A stretch of DNA of 64,000 nt from Tumebacillus permanentifrigoris (GCF_003148565.1 NZ_QGGL01000007.1:62001-126000), one strand, 5' to 3'; positions 8,121 through 17,357 are shown, counted from the first letter of the stretch. Numbers and translations: made by a program. The notes: a model not told the origin generated them from the letters alone.

Positions 8121-8507
8121 TTACTTCGTAGGCTGCTTTTCCAACACGCGGAATACATCTTGGTCCGCAGGGTCGAATTCGCTCAGGTCTTTGTGAATCA
8201 TATGTGTGTTGGTTTTTGTGTCGATGAGGATGTAGCCTTCCGACCCCAGCACGTAGCCTTTTTCTTGCGTTTCTTTGTAGGCGGTGACATTTTTGTCGAT
8301 CACGAGACCACCAACTTGACTATGTTGGAACAGTACCCTACTGGTTGCCGTTCTGCCAATGTCATAAAAACCGTCGCCAAATTGAACGACTGTATCCTTG
8401 CCATAGGGATATTTCTTGCCTTCTGTTGTGAAGCCGCAGCCCATCAAGGATACGATGCACAACAGACACAAGACGCTGCTTCCCCATCGTTTCAATTTCA
8501 GTTTCAC
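8121..8507 (-). CDS. Small lipoprotein, candidate immunity protein for the RHS tail
   Basis: A 128-residue protein whose N-terminus (MKLKLKRWGSSVLCLLCIVSLMGCG) has a basic start, hydrophobic stretch and the lipobox LMGC, so it should be lipid-anchored on the outer face of the membrane. The mature part is hydrophilic, with no recognised family. It begins 27 bases after the RHS stop, on the same strand, and ends in a terminator. In polymorphic toxin loci the immunity gene occupies exactly this place, so that role is inferred from position. The start is GTG; the overlapping ATG two bases upstream is followed at once by a stop. The ribosome site is weak, consistent with translation coupled to the RHS gene. 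Confidence 0.75.
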   Translation of the reverse strand: MKLKLKRWGSSVLCLLCIVSLMGCGFTTEGKKYPYGKDTVVQFGDGFYDIGRTATSRVLFQHSQVGGLVIDKNVTAYKETQEKGYVLGSEGYILIDTKTNTHMIHKDLSEFDPADQDVFRVLEKQPTK

Positions 8508-8534
8508 ATTCTCAGCCCCGCTCTGACTTGGAGA

Positions 8535-11500
8535 TTACCACGCCTGTTCTGTTATCTGTACGGTCACATTATAGGCACGGAAGATACCCAATTGTTGATA
8601 CCCATACATGGCGTTTGCACCTGCCCAACCAAGTTTATTATTGGATTTCAACATGGCATCGATATTCAACTCAAAATTATAGAGGTCGGTGATCGTGGTG
8701 TTGATTGTCCAAGAACCGTCCCCATCCAAGTAGCCATTCATCTGCACGTTCACATTATGCAAGGCGTTGTACACATCTTTGTTACTCTCAAACGCTAGAG
8801 ACGTGCTAATGTCAAAAGAGGCAGACCCACTTTTCTTGGCGTTGTTCAAAGAATTACTAAATAAGCCTTGGTATTCCTTGGTGCTTTTTATGCTTTTTAC
8901 TGCAGTACTCGATGGGTCGGAGTACGTAACATTGCCCGCATCCGATAATCCACGAGCCATCAGTTCGGCAGTAAACGGTCCAAATATCCCTTTGGCAGCT
9001 GGGATACCTACATTTATTAAAGTTGCACGCGTCGGTGCTGTGACCATGTAATGGTACCAGTTTGGCACATACGTAGAAGAGCTGTCGTGGCAATCGCCTT
9101 CGTGTGAATACACACCGTCCGCTGATGTGCACCAGTGACCGGTCGGGTCGCTGTAGCGAAGCGGGTTATTGACGACATACGAGTAGAGATTTTGCGACTG
9201 CGGGCTTAGGAGATCACCCGGCACCGTGTCTTTGTTTAGGAAGCGTCCCGTACTAGGATCATACCAACGAGCATGGAGGAACTCCAATTTTGTGGTCTTG
9301 TCGTAAAATTCACCTGAATGCAAGAAAGAGTTCGGTGTTTTCTCCAGCGTGGTCGTTAGGTTCCCCCAGATGTCATAGGAATAGCTGTTTTCCAAGATTC
9401 CGTTCTGGTCTCGGATATCCACTACGTCATCGTGGCTGTTGGCCATGTAGTAGGAACGCTTTCCTTGGCTGTCTTCACGCATGAGGATCTCTCCGCCCGC
9501 ACCGCGGATATAACGGGCGATCAATTGCGGAGTACCCGAGGTAACGTCCGCTTCGGCGATGATATTGCTACCGTCGACATAGTATCTCGTCGTCTTTCCC
9601 CCTTCGGTACGTTCGTACAGTTCCCCTTCCCCGTTATATCGATAGCTGACAATTTTGTTGTCTGCCGTTGTGACCTTGACGAGGCGGTTCCATACGTCGT
9701 ACTCGTAGGAATTGTTCCCCTCCGCAACCGGAGATTCGGTGTTATAGTTCTTGCGGTTCCCGCGACTGTCATAATCGTAGGTTTCGTTATTCTGACTAGA
9801 AGAAGAGATCCGGTTTAGCACATCGTATCCATAGAAGGTGTAGGCATCTGAGTTGGCCTGTTTGGATGTGATGTTGCCATTTTTGTCATAGTTATATTTG
9901 AAACGATTCAGCGATTGGCCAGCCGTGTTCTTTTGCTGTACATCGGTGATTTGGTTGTTCGAATTGTACGTGTAGTTCGTCGAGGTGTTGTTGGCATATG
10001 ACAAGGACTGCACGCGCCCGTTTTGGGTATACGCATAAGAAGCTACTGTGCCACTGTCCAACGATACCGATTGGATTCGTTTTCGCCCGTCGTTGACATA
10101 GTTGATGACGCGGTTGAACGGGTCAGTCATGCTTGTGCGTTGACCCAGATTGTCATATCCATATGAAACTTTCTTGCCATCTGGCATCGTAACGCTCGCA
10201 ACATCTCCAATTTCCGTAAACGAATACTGAGTTGTACCTGTGCTATCCATCATCTTCGAACGGTTCCCAAGCGCGTCATATTCGTAGGAGATTGAATCTG
10301 CTTGTCCAATCTGCGGAGTCGCCGTTTTCTTGGTGACTTGGTTCAACGCATCATACTCTAGCGTTACTTTGGTTTGATTCGGACTGAGTTGCGACAGTAG
10401 ATTGTGGTTCGCATCGTAATAGAACTTGCTCACCAACCCATTTTCATCTGTACTTTGCGTCACACCCCCGAGTTCATCGTACGTCTTAATGAGGGTCCTA
10501 CCATCGGGATATGTCGTTTGAGTTTGGTTGCCACGCATATCGTACTTGTACGTTGTCGATGACACCGTGTTAGGATCAGCCGTTTTCACGGAGATGATTT
10601 CTGACAATGCATCATATGCGTATTCCGTTTTAATATCCTTAGGGTCCTTGACAGTCAGTACGTTCCCGACTAAGTCAAATGTCTTGTTGATCGCATTCGA
10701 TCCGTTTGACGTGACCACTTCTTGCTTGAGGATATTGCCTAGCAGGTCATACAACTCGCGAATGACGTTTCCACTTCCATCGGTCGTTGTTTTCGTCAGG
10801 TTGAGATCGTCGTAGGCATATATGATTTGGGAGTTGTCTGGGTTCGTAACGCCTACCAGACGGTCAAACAGATCGTACGTGTTGGTTTGTAAATGACCTT
10901 GCACATCGGTTACATATTTAACTCGCCCGTATTGGTCATAATCTTGCAAGACGTTTTGTACATATTGGCCGTTGGTATACATACCGCTTTCCATTTTCCA
11001 ACCGAGCGGATTCCACTTGGAGACCACACGCTTAGTCAACGTAGATGCGCCCGATTCATCAGCCGTCTTCATCTCTACGCTGTTGTTAAGATCGTCATAG
11101 AGGAAGGTCACACTCGTTTTATCTGGCAGCATCGCTTTTTGGACACGGTTAAGACTGTCGTATTGATAGGTGGTGCTATTTTTTTTTCCATCCGTGATTT
11201 GTTTTAGTTGACCCGTCACTTTGTCAAAAAGCATCTGGCGGTTGACAGTTTGTTTGGTGCTGTCGACTGCTGTCACCTCAGTGGCCACGTTGATCGGGAA
11301 GTTTGAATCTGTATCAAGCGTGATGTTTGTCACAATCGATTTGGTGCCATCTACGATCGTCTTGGATTTCATACTGCCGTAGGTATCGTAGACATAGGAT
11401 TCGTTGCCAAGCGTGGTACCCGCTTGGTCCTTAATGAGCATCTTGGTCACAGCACCGGTAACCAAGTTGTGCGTGTAGGTGGTCTGCTTATACTGCGAAC

Positions 11501-13262
11501 CGGTTTTTCCTGGTCCACCTTGTAGATATTCAGTTACTTGGTTTAACCAGTGGTAGGTCGGATCAAATGTGTATTGCTTGACACCACCGAGCGGGTCTTG
11601 CTCGCTGGTCAGATTGCCCCACCCATCGTATTGACGATTGATCGTGCGTGATTGGATAACACCTGTTTGACTCAGGCTGGTCGTATCCTTTTGAATCGTC
11701 GTCGGATCTGAGGTCGCAGGATCTGCGTAGGTATAAGATTGCGTGTTTACTTCATCACCACGCACATCCTTTTTCGAGAGCAACTTGTAGAAAGGTACGT
11801 TCGTGAGCGAGCTTTTTTTGTACTGGTAGGTCGTAACACGAGCAAGATCATCGGTAACTTGCGTGTTGAAGCTCCCATCGCTGAGCGGTCGGCAGATATC
11901 ACCATTGTACTGCACGGTTAGATGGTTGTAGATGTCTGTACCACCGTCTTCGCGGGTTACATGGTCCGCGATATCTGTGAGGCGGTACGTATCATTGGCC
12001 GTGGTACCGCTCATGAAGGTAACTGCATTATTATACTGATAGTTTGACTTGACACCCGTTGGGTAGGTAATCTTCATCAACAGGGCATACGGATTTAGAG
12101 CTGAATTGTTCGCTGTTGCTGTTGACCCAAAAGACCAAGCGTTTCTCACTTCATAGCTATACGTGGTCTTGTGATTCGGCATGTCTTCTACTTCTGCAAG
12201 AGTCGGTACTTGCAGTGTAAACGGAGTTGCAGATACATTGAAGATTGCTTTATCGTACCGATATGTGATTGTTTTTTGACCATTGGACACAGTCATCTGT
12301 TGACTCGCTGTGTTTGTAGCTGGCAAATACTTGACGTTGATCGTGTTGCCAATGGAGTTCGTGATGCTGGTCAGCGGGTAACCCGTATTACCACCCGATG
12401 TGGAGCTGGTTGTAAAGTCTAGGTAGTTTATCGGTGTCGCCGAGTAATTGAACCGAACAAAATTATTGTAGAGATCTTTCATCAAAAGCAACTTGCCAGC
12501 ACTATCAAAATAATACTTCAAGTTGTCCTTGGTCGAACTCATGTAGTACCCATTGTAGTTCGAGTCCACTGTAGTATCGCGACGGAATGTCAGGTCACTG
12601 TACGCATACCCAGTCAATTTGTTGTAGTTGAAGTCCGCCACATAACTTCCGCCGGCAGCTAGATGAACAACAGTCTGACCAGACGTGGAGTTGTATTCCA
12701 CCGTCGGAATGTTCCAATGCCAACCCGGTCCCATAAAGGAGCGACTGATGTCGTATTTGATACGCGTGCTCATTGGGTTCTTGGTGTAATCGGTGATGTC
12801 ATACAACTGTGCCGCTTGGCTGTCATAGGAACGCTTCAGCTCAAAGTCTAAACCATTGCGCCCAATCAAGGTCATGTCAGAATCCTTGATCAGGACACTC
12901 CCAGTCAGCGTGGAGAAACTGTCTTGCGCCGCCGGAATGGTAAAGGGCGACTGGTCGAAGGTTTTGTTCAGATCGATCGGAGATGGATCTACTGGTGCAT
13001 CTGCAGCTGTGATCTGCTGATACGCTGCTTGGTAGGTGGATATGGCCTTGGCTGTCTGTTCCTGAGTTGGAGCTGGGTCGGATTTCACATTGCTTTTGGC
13101 AGCTTGGGAAGTATTCACGTACTTGACATGTTTCGGTGCTGATTCTTTGTCGGTCTTGTCACTCTGGGCTGCACTTACCAGCACAGGGCTCGCGTTGAAT
13201 AGGAGCGCCGTCACCATGAGTGTTGAGAGCAGTCTGGAATTCTTCATGATCGTTCGTTTCAA
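8535..13262 (-). CDS. Secreted RHS/YD-repeat protein with polymorphic C-terminal tail
   Basis: A 1,575-residue protein. A signal peptide occupies the first ~35 residues (NASPVLVSAA). Residues ~95-500 form the DUF6531-like entry region, then dozens of YD repeats such as YEYDALGNRSK and YNYDKNGNITSK build the shell. The RHS core HARWYDPSTGRFLNKDT...NPLRYSDPTGH ends near residue 1376, after which ~199 residues are unrelated to the repeats. In Rhs/WapA/TcC proteins this point separates shell from enclosed toxin. The tail contains SASFDISTSLAFESNKDVYNAL and LGWAGANAMYGYQQLGIFRAYN and is not recognised. Start is either TTG 13262 (GAGG 7 bases away) or ATG 13247. It lies 18 bases after the subtilase gene. 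Base composition is more AT-rich than the surroundings, suggesting acquisition. Confidence 0.92.
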   Translation of the reverse strand: MKRTIMKNSRLLSTLMVTALLFNASPVLVSAAQSDKTDKESAPKHVKYVNTSQAAKSNVKSDPAPTQEQTAKAISTYQAAYQQITAADAPVDPSPIDLNKTFDQSPFTIPAAQDSFSTLTGSVLIKDSDMTLIGRNGLDFELKRSYDSQAAQLYDITDYTKNPMSTRIKYDISRSFMGPGWHWNIPTVEYNSTSGQTVVHLAAGGSYVADFNYNKLTGYAYSDLTFRRDTTVDSNYNGYYMSSTKDNLKYYFDSAGKLLLMKDLYNNFVRFNYSATPINYLDFTTSSTSGGNTGYPLTSITNSIGNTINVKYLPATNTASQQMTVSNGQKTITYRYDKAIFNVSATPFTLQVPTLAEVEDMPNHKTTYSYEVRNAWSFGSTATANNSALNPYALLMKITYPTGVKSNYQYNNAVTFMSGTTANDTYRLTDIADHVTREDGGTDIYNHLTVQYNGDICRPLSDGSFNTQVTDDLARVTTYQYKKSSLTNVPFYKLLSKKDVRGDEVNTQSYTYADPATSDPTTIQKDTTSLSQTGVIQSRTINRQYDGWGNLTSEQDPLGGVKQYTFDPTYHWLNQVTEYLQGGPGKTGSQYKQTTYTHNLVTGAVTKMLIKDQAGTTLGNESYVYDTYGSMKSKTIVDGTKSIVTNITLDTDSNFPINVATEVTAVDSTKQTVNRQMLFDKVTGQLKQITDGKKNSTTYQYDSLNRVQKAMLPDKTSVTFLYDDLNNSVEMKTADESGASTLTKRVVSKWNPLGWKMESGMYTNGQYVQNVLQDYDQYGRVKYVTDVQGHLQTNTYDLFDRLVGVTNPDNSQIIYAYDDLNLTKTTTDGSGNVIRELYDLLGNILKQEVVTSNGSNAINKTFDLVGNVLTVKDPKDIKTEYAYDALSEIISVKTADPNTVSSTTYKYDMRGNQTQTTYPDGRTLIKTYDELGGVTQSTDENGLVSKFYYDANHNLLSQLSPNQTKVTLEYDALNQVTKKTATPQIGQADSISYEYDALGNRSKMMDSTGTTQYSFTEIGDVASVTMPDGKKVSYGYDNLGQRTSMTDPFNRVINYVNDGRKRIQSVSLDSGTVASYAYTQNGRVQSLSYANNTSTNYTYNSNNQITDVQQKNTAGQSLNRFKYNYDKNGNITSKQANSDAYTFYGYDVLNRISSSSQNNETYDYDSRGNRKNYNTESPVAEGNNSYEYDVWNRLVKVTTADNKIVSYRYNGEGELYERTEGGKTTRYYVDGSNIIAEADVTSGTPQLIARYIRGAGGEILMREDSQGKRSYYMANSHDDVVDIRDQNGILENSYSYDIWGNLTTTLEKTPNSFLHSGEFYDKTTKLEFLHARWYDPSTGRFLNKDTVPGDLLSPQSQNLYSYVVNNPLRYSDPTGHWCTSADGVYSHEGDCHDSSSTYVPNWYHYMVTAPTRATLINVGIPAAKGIFGPFTAELMARGLSDAGNVTYSDPSSTAVKSIKSTKEYQGLFSNSLNNAKKSGSASFDISTSLAFESNKDVYNALHNVNVQMNGYLDGDGSWTINTTITDLYNFELNIDAMLKSNNKLGWAGANAMYGYQQLGIFRAYNVTVQITEQAW

Positions 13263-13280
13263 CTTCCTTCCTCAATAAAA

Positions 13281-16200
13281 CTACAGATTTGTCCGAATCT
13301 TTTTTAACAAATTCCCGTTCGGATCGTAGGTATAATCAATACGGTAATTGTTGAGACCACGGTGCACAGTGTACGTCAACAGTCGGTTGGCACCGTCATA
13401 CGTGTAGAGACCAGAAGATTCCGTTACTTCAAAGGCATAGGGAACCGCCGTGGTGTATCCATTGACATCTTTGATTTGGAAACCGTAGACGACACCTGCC
13501 ACACAATTCATCTCAAATTCGTGCTGGTACCCTTTAAGAGCCTGGGTGGTGCTCGCCACGTTCACACCCGCCGAGGAAGCCACAATGACTGAGAACGTGT
13601 TGGCTTGCGGAGTACGAATTGAGAGGTGGTATTTGCCGGTTTTCGTTGCTGTGAAGCTGTAGATGTCACTGTCAGTTGCACTACTCAGTTGTGACTGATA
13701 GAAGGTTGACGGCTGGATGACAACAGCGCGACTGATATCATCGTTCGGTTCAAACGTATCGGCATAATCGTTCACTTGCAAAGTGTAAGGAAGCACGCTG
13801 TTCTTGTCGTTGTTCGAAGACACGCGCACGTAATAGGTGGTGTTGGCGAGTAGACTCTTGCCAATAATATGGACTTCGTTGCTAGCGCCGGAGGACAATT
13901 TGGTGATCGAGGTCCTGTTGCTCGACAACAATTCTACACCATAGTCCTGACCATCCGGCACATTTAGAACGATCACCTTATCACCCGGCGTTGTAAACGT
14001 GAAGCTGTACGTGTCGACATCTTTCGGAGTAGAGACAAAGGACTGTACAAACGTGTTCACGGTAATGTTGCGAGCCGAATCAAAGGTATCGTTAAGTTCA
14101 AACGTATCCGGATTTACCTTACCTAGGGTCAGAGAGTAGTTCATGACAGGACCCTTGACCAAGATGAAATAATTGGTGTTTGCACTCACCGGGAGATAGA
14201 CGTTATTACCAACAGAGTTTGGGTTCACACTTGCATTGTTGGTCAACTCTGTCTGACCATCAGAACCGAAGACTTGCAGAGTGGTCCCTGCGGTCACGTT
14301 CACATTGACCTGACCAGTGGTGTTTGAGGTAAACGAGTAGTAATCCGAATCCGTGCTACTAGACACATCCGCCTGTTGCAACGAATCCAAAGCAATCTGG
14401 GTTGCATAGTAGATCGAATCATTGTATTGTTGCGGGTCCGAAGGACTTATTTGGAATTCGTACTCGCTGTCAGTCGAATCACAAATCAAACATCCTTCAA
14501 AATCCGGTTCGACATCTAGGTAATACACCGTGTTGGCCTTCAGTGGAATGTCTTGCCCAATCTCAGAAAAATTCTGGGTGTATATTCCTTTCTTAACCCC
14601 ATTTTCGATGCTGTAAATCCGTACAAAATTACTACGGCCCCCCCAGTTACTAAAATAGAAGAAGGCGTTCATATCATATGGGACAGTAAATTTATACATG
14701 TCCGCGTATTCCAATGGGTTCCGGGTCAGCGCTGTCATGTAAAAGGCACCCAAATCGATCGTTTGTGCTTGACTAGGCGTATCATTGGGCTCCGATGTAG
14801 GATCGACAAATGCCACGTTCACACGTTCGAACTGTTGCGTACTTTTGTCACCCGTTTTCTCGACGGTGACAGAGAACAAATCATCCGCGACATTTTTCTC
14901 ATTCAGATAGTGCATACGGATGAGGTAAGTTCCCTCTTTCGTATCCGCGGATGTTCTCCATGTGTAGGGCACCACATCACCTGCTTTTTGCGCTGTCAAT
15001 TCGACTGTATCCAAAACTTTTTTCGAATTATTAATGGAGGCAACCGTGATCTCCACGCCCTGTACCGGTTTCGTTAGTTTCAGGGCGACTGACGCACTCT
15101 CGCTAGGCATTATCGTTTGTCTACGGTTCACATGAGCAGAGGAGATGTGCTTCTCATTGGCTTTCTTGCCACCCTTGTAGTCTGCGTTGTCACCGTCCTC
15201 AGTTCCTGTGGTCGGCTCTTTTATCAGTCCATCGCTCGTTGGAGCGGTGCCACTTGTGGCTGCTTCCGCGTTGACGAGACCTTTCCCGAATTGGAGCGAG
15301 TCACCAAGCGCGGTAGCCGTCATGTCTAAACGATCACGAACTTGCTGAGCCGTGTAGGTAGGGTTCTGCTGTTTGACCAGCGCTGCGACCCCAGCAACAT
15401 GAGGCACAGCCATTGAGGTACCACTTTTCGAAACGTACCCGTCGGCCAACGACAGGCTTTCGATCCCAACACCTGGTGCGACGAGTTCCAGCTTAACCCC
15501 CGTGTTCGAAAATACAGCGTGCTGATTGTTTGCGTCTACCGCACCAACGGCGATGACAGAGGCGTACTTCGCTGGGTAACTAATGTCGCTCTCACCGTCA
15601 TTACCAGCAGCTGATACCAACAGCACGCCACTTTTAGCCGCAATGTCAACAGCTTCTTTAAGTGCAAGCGAGTCTTCACGACCTGCTAGACTCATCGAGA
15701 CGATGTCCATGTGGTTGTCTGCCGCCCATTCCAACCCACTAATCAATTGACTATATGTACCTGCACCTTGACCGTTCATGACCTTGACGGCATAGAGTTC
15801 GACATTTGGAGCAACTCCCACCAGTCCTTGATCGTCGTGTTGAGCGGCCAATATCCCAGCAACATGAGTGCCATGCCCATTCAGATCATCTGTTGTCACT
15901 TCTCCCGCTACAAAGCTCGCCCCACCCGCGATCTTGAGTTCTGCGGATTCGGTGTCAATCCCCGTATCCAAAATGGCGACTTTTACACCCGTTCCAGTCC
16001 AACCTGCTGCTGATGCTTTCGGTGCCTGTACCTGTTCCAAGTTCAGCGGCACCTGTTCCTCTGTGCTCTGAATTTTGAAATCTGGTTCCACAAACGCCAC
16101 GTTGTCGTCCGCCTGTAGTGCTTCCAAATCCTCAATTGATAGATCTTGAACCGCGACAAAGGAATTGTGGGTAAAAGCCTTGGCGATTTTCTTGTTGCGT

Positions 16201-16364
16201 TTGGCCAGTCCTACCTTACCGTTCTCTACATCCTTAAACTGAACCAGATAATTGCCCATGCTAACAGACTTTTGCTTGACTTCCGATGCTGAAGTGATTG
16301 ATTGCGGTGCAAGCAAACTTAGTGTGAGAGCCCCAAGTAAGACTCGGCTCACAACTTTCTTCAC
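13281..16364 (-). CDS. Secreted subtilisin-like protease with PPC-type domains and a C-terminal RHS/YD repeat
   Basis: A 1,027-residue S8 protease. Order: signal peptide (1-27), inhibitor-I9-like propeptide (~37-97), catalytic domain with Asp133 (ILDTGID), His164 (NGHGTHVAG) and Ser317 (SGTSMAVPH), a linker, an Ig-like segment (~405-505), then about four pre-peptidase C-terminal-type repeats opening with motifs such as DTFELNDT and DTFEPNDD and containing SDxDxYSF, from ~525 to ~975. The last 42 residues hold two YD repeats, YTYDGANRLL and YTYDPNGNLLKK, as in RHS proteins. The start is GTG with AAGGGGGAAG about 7 bases upstream. The RHS gene follows after 18 bases, so the two are almost surely co-transcribed and may act on each other. 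Confidence 0.93.
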   Translation of the reverse strand: MKKVVSRVLLGALTLSLLAPQSITSASEVKQKSVSMGNYLVQFKDVENGKVGLAKRNKKIAKAFTHNSFVAVQDLSIEDLEALQADDNVAFVEPDFKIQSTEEQVPLNLEQVQAPKASAAGWTGTGVKVAILDTGIDTESAELKIAGGASFVAGEVTTDDLNGHGTHVAGILAAQHDDQGLVGVAPNVELYAVKVMNGQGAGTYSQLISGLEWAADNHMDIVSMSLAGREDSLALKEAVDIAAKSGVLLVSAAGNDGESDISYPAKYASVIAVGAVDANNQHAVFSNTGVKLELVAPGVGIESLSLADGYVSKSGTSMAVPHVAGVAALVKQQNPTYTAQQVRDRLDMTATALGDSLQFGKGLVNAEAATSGTAPTSDGLIKEPTTGTEDGDNADYKGGKKANEKHISSAHVNRRQTIMPSESASVALKLTKPVQGVEITVASINNSKKVLDTVELTAQKAGDVVPYTWRTSADTKEGTYLIRMHYLNEKNVADDLFSVTVEKTGDKSTQQFERVNVAFVDPTSEPNDTPSQAQTIDLGAFYMTALTRNPLEYADMYKFTVPYDMNAFFYFSNWGGRSNFVRIYSIENGVKKGIYTQNFSEIGQDIPLKANTVYYLDVEPDFEGCLICDSTDSEYEFQISPSDPQQYNDSIYYATQIALDSLQQADVSSSTDSDYYSFTSNTTGQVNVNVTAGTTLQVFGSDGQTELTNNASVNPNSVGNNVYLPVSANTNYFILVKGPVMNYSLTLGKVNPDTFELNDTFDSARNITVNTFVQSFVSTPKDVDTYSFTFTTPGDKVIVLNVPDGQDYGVELLSSNRTSITKLSSGASNEVHIIGKSLLANTTYYVRVSSNNDKNSVLPYTLQVNDYADTFEPNDDISRAVVIQPSTFYQSQLSSATDSDIYSFTATKTGKYHLSIRTPQANTFSVIVASSAGVNVASTTQALKGYQHEFEMNCVAGVVYGFQIKDVNGYTTAVPYAFEVTESSGLYTYDGANRLLTYTVHRGLNNYRIDYTYDPNGNLLKKIRTNL

Positions 16365-16486
16365 AGCACTTCCCCCTTGTTAGTTTTAATTGAATGTTCG
16401 GAAAAGTTTCCCTTATAATAAACCACTTCACCTACCTTTCTTTTACTATGTTGTAAATAAAACTTTGGATTTCATTACTGCAGAAC

Positions 16487-16516
16487 AGTATACAACTGTA
16501 TCGCATTCTATGTAAA
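16487..16516 (-). promoter_or_regulatory. SigA-type promoter of the subtilase-RHS-lipoprotein unit
   Basis: TTTACA (16511-16516) and TATACT (16487-16492) on the minus strand, spaced by 18 bases, in a very AT-rich 220-base region. It implies a leader of ~115 bases. No further structure was seen in 16365-16574. Confidence 0.55.
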
Positions 16517-16574
16517 GAAATTTCGTGAGAATCGTTCAATATTATTGAATTTTTCCAGTCTTTTTATTTCTGAA

Positions 16575-16608
16575 TAAAAAAAGATCCCTCGCTATCCCAG
16601 GGATCTTA
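16575..16608 (-). terminator. Terminator overlapping the end of the UDG-like gene
   Basis: AAGATCCCT/AGGGATCTT stem with T-run on the minus strand. The left arm is inside the last codons and the stop at 16592. Confidence 0.8.
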
Positions 16609-17347
16609 CTTGATTTATCAAGTTTTCTCGCACCTCGGCAAACTGCTTTTTCCGATGCCCATTGGCCCCTGATGGATGCGGGAAACCCAACAAACAGCGC
16701 GCACGATCGATGGCCCCCTGCTCAACCAGCGGCGCGAGCGTGTCCGCGACGCTTTTTCCAAGCGGGATCAGGATCGGATCCTGCAACTGCTTCCACTCGC
16801 TCGGGAATCCCTCATAGGCATAGGTGCACAAAAGCGGTGAGGCTGTGATCTTGGGTGTGTGTCCGGTGTAATTGCTCCCTTTCCAAAAAACAGGATTGCG
16901 GATCAGCGAGGTCGTGTGAATCAGATCCCGACGCTCGCTAAAAAGCTTCCGCGTGGTGCTGATCCCCAGCCACTCCTGTACCCCTAACTCGTCCAACATT
17001 TCACACAGATGCACCCGCATCGACCCGGCCAATCCAGCCGTGGCCTTGGCACGCCGCTCCATTTCCTGCACCGTGTAGGCTCCTGCGCGCAAATCGTCGC
17101 GCACCTGTCGAAACGCCAGCTCCATCTGACTCCACCCAGGCGTGATGCCCAGTACGCAGATCTTCGCCACAGTGTTGATGTATTCATTATGCGGTGCGTA
17201 ATAGATCTCCAGATCGCCCTTCTGCTCCAGTAAAAAGTCGGACGTCAATAAGTCCCCCCTTCGCAACGAACCTACTGGAGGTAGCATGGCGATCTTGGGA
17301 AGGAAGTGCTCCAATCGATCCATATCAATATCAATATCAATATCCAT
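16592..17347 (-). CDS. Uracil-DNA-glycosylase-fold protein of unknown activity
   Basis: About 251 residues. The motifs KICVLGITPGWSQMELAF and LLGFPHPSGANGHRKKQF sit where UDG-superfamily proteins have the water-activating (GxxPG) and DNA-minor-groove (HPS) motifs, so the fold is probable while glycosylase activity is unproven. A central segment, RKLFSERRDLIHTTSLIRNPVFWKGSNYTGHTP, is distinctive. The extreme N-terminus is encoded by a hexanucleotide repeat giving Asp-Ile/Asp-Met pairs, so several ATG codons compete. I chose 17347, about 8 bases after a GGAGAGGGGG site; 17371 is also possible. Divergent from the erythromycin-esterase-like gene. Confidence 0.7.
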   Translation of the reverse strand: MDIDIDIDMDRLEHFLPKIAMLPPVGSLRRGDLLTSDFLLEQKGDLEIYYAPHNEYINTVAKICVLGITPGWSQMELAFRQVRDDLRAGAYTVQEMERRAKATAGLAGSMRVHLCEMLDELGVQEWLGISTTRKLFSERRDLIHTTSLIRNPVFWKGSNYTGHTPKITASPLLCTYAYEGFPSEWKQLQDPILIPLGKSVADTLAPLVEQGAIDRARCLLGFPHPSGANGHRKKQFAEVRENLINQVRSLG

Positions 17348-17357
17348 ATCCATATCC
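17322..17357. repeat. Hexanucleotide microsatellite (six copies)
   Basis: Three copies of ATATCA followed by three of ATATCC on the plus strand. It lies at the start of the UDG-like gene, between its ribosome site and the conserved protein body. Length changes would keep the frame but change the N-terminus and the start context. Confidence 0.9.

Noticed and set aside
7680-8798. 372-codon plus-strand open frame across the proC promoter, the lipoprotein gene and the RHS 3' end
   Set aside because: It spans a promoter, a terminator and three separate minus-strand genes; low-complexity Arg/Pro/Ser sequence.
8535-13262. Repetitive sequence considered as a possible CRISPR or tandem DNA array
   Set aside because: The periodicity is that of degenerate YD protein repeats; there are no identical direct repeats with unique spacers. 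No CRISPR array was seen anywhere in the window.
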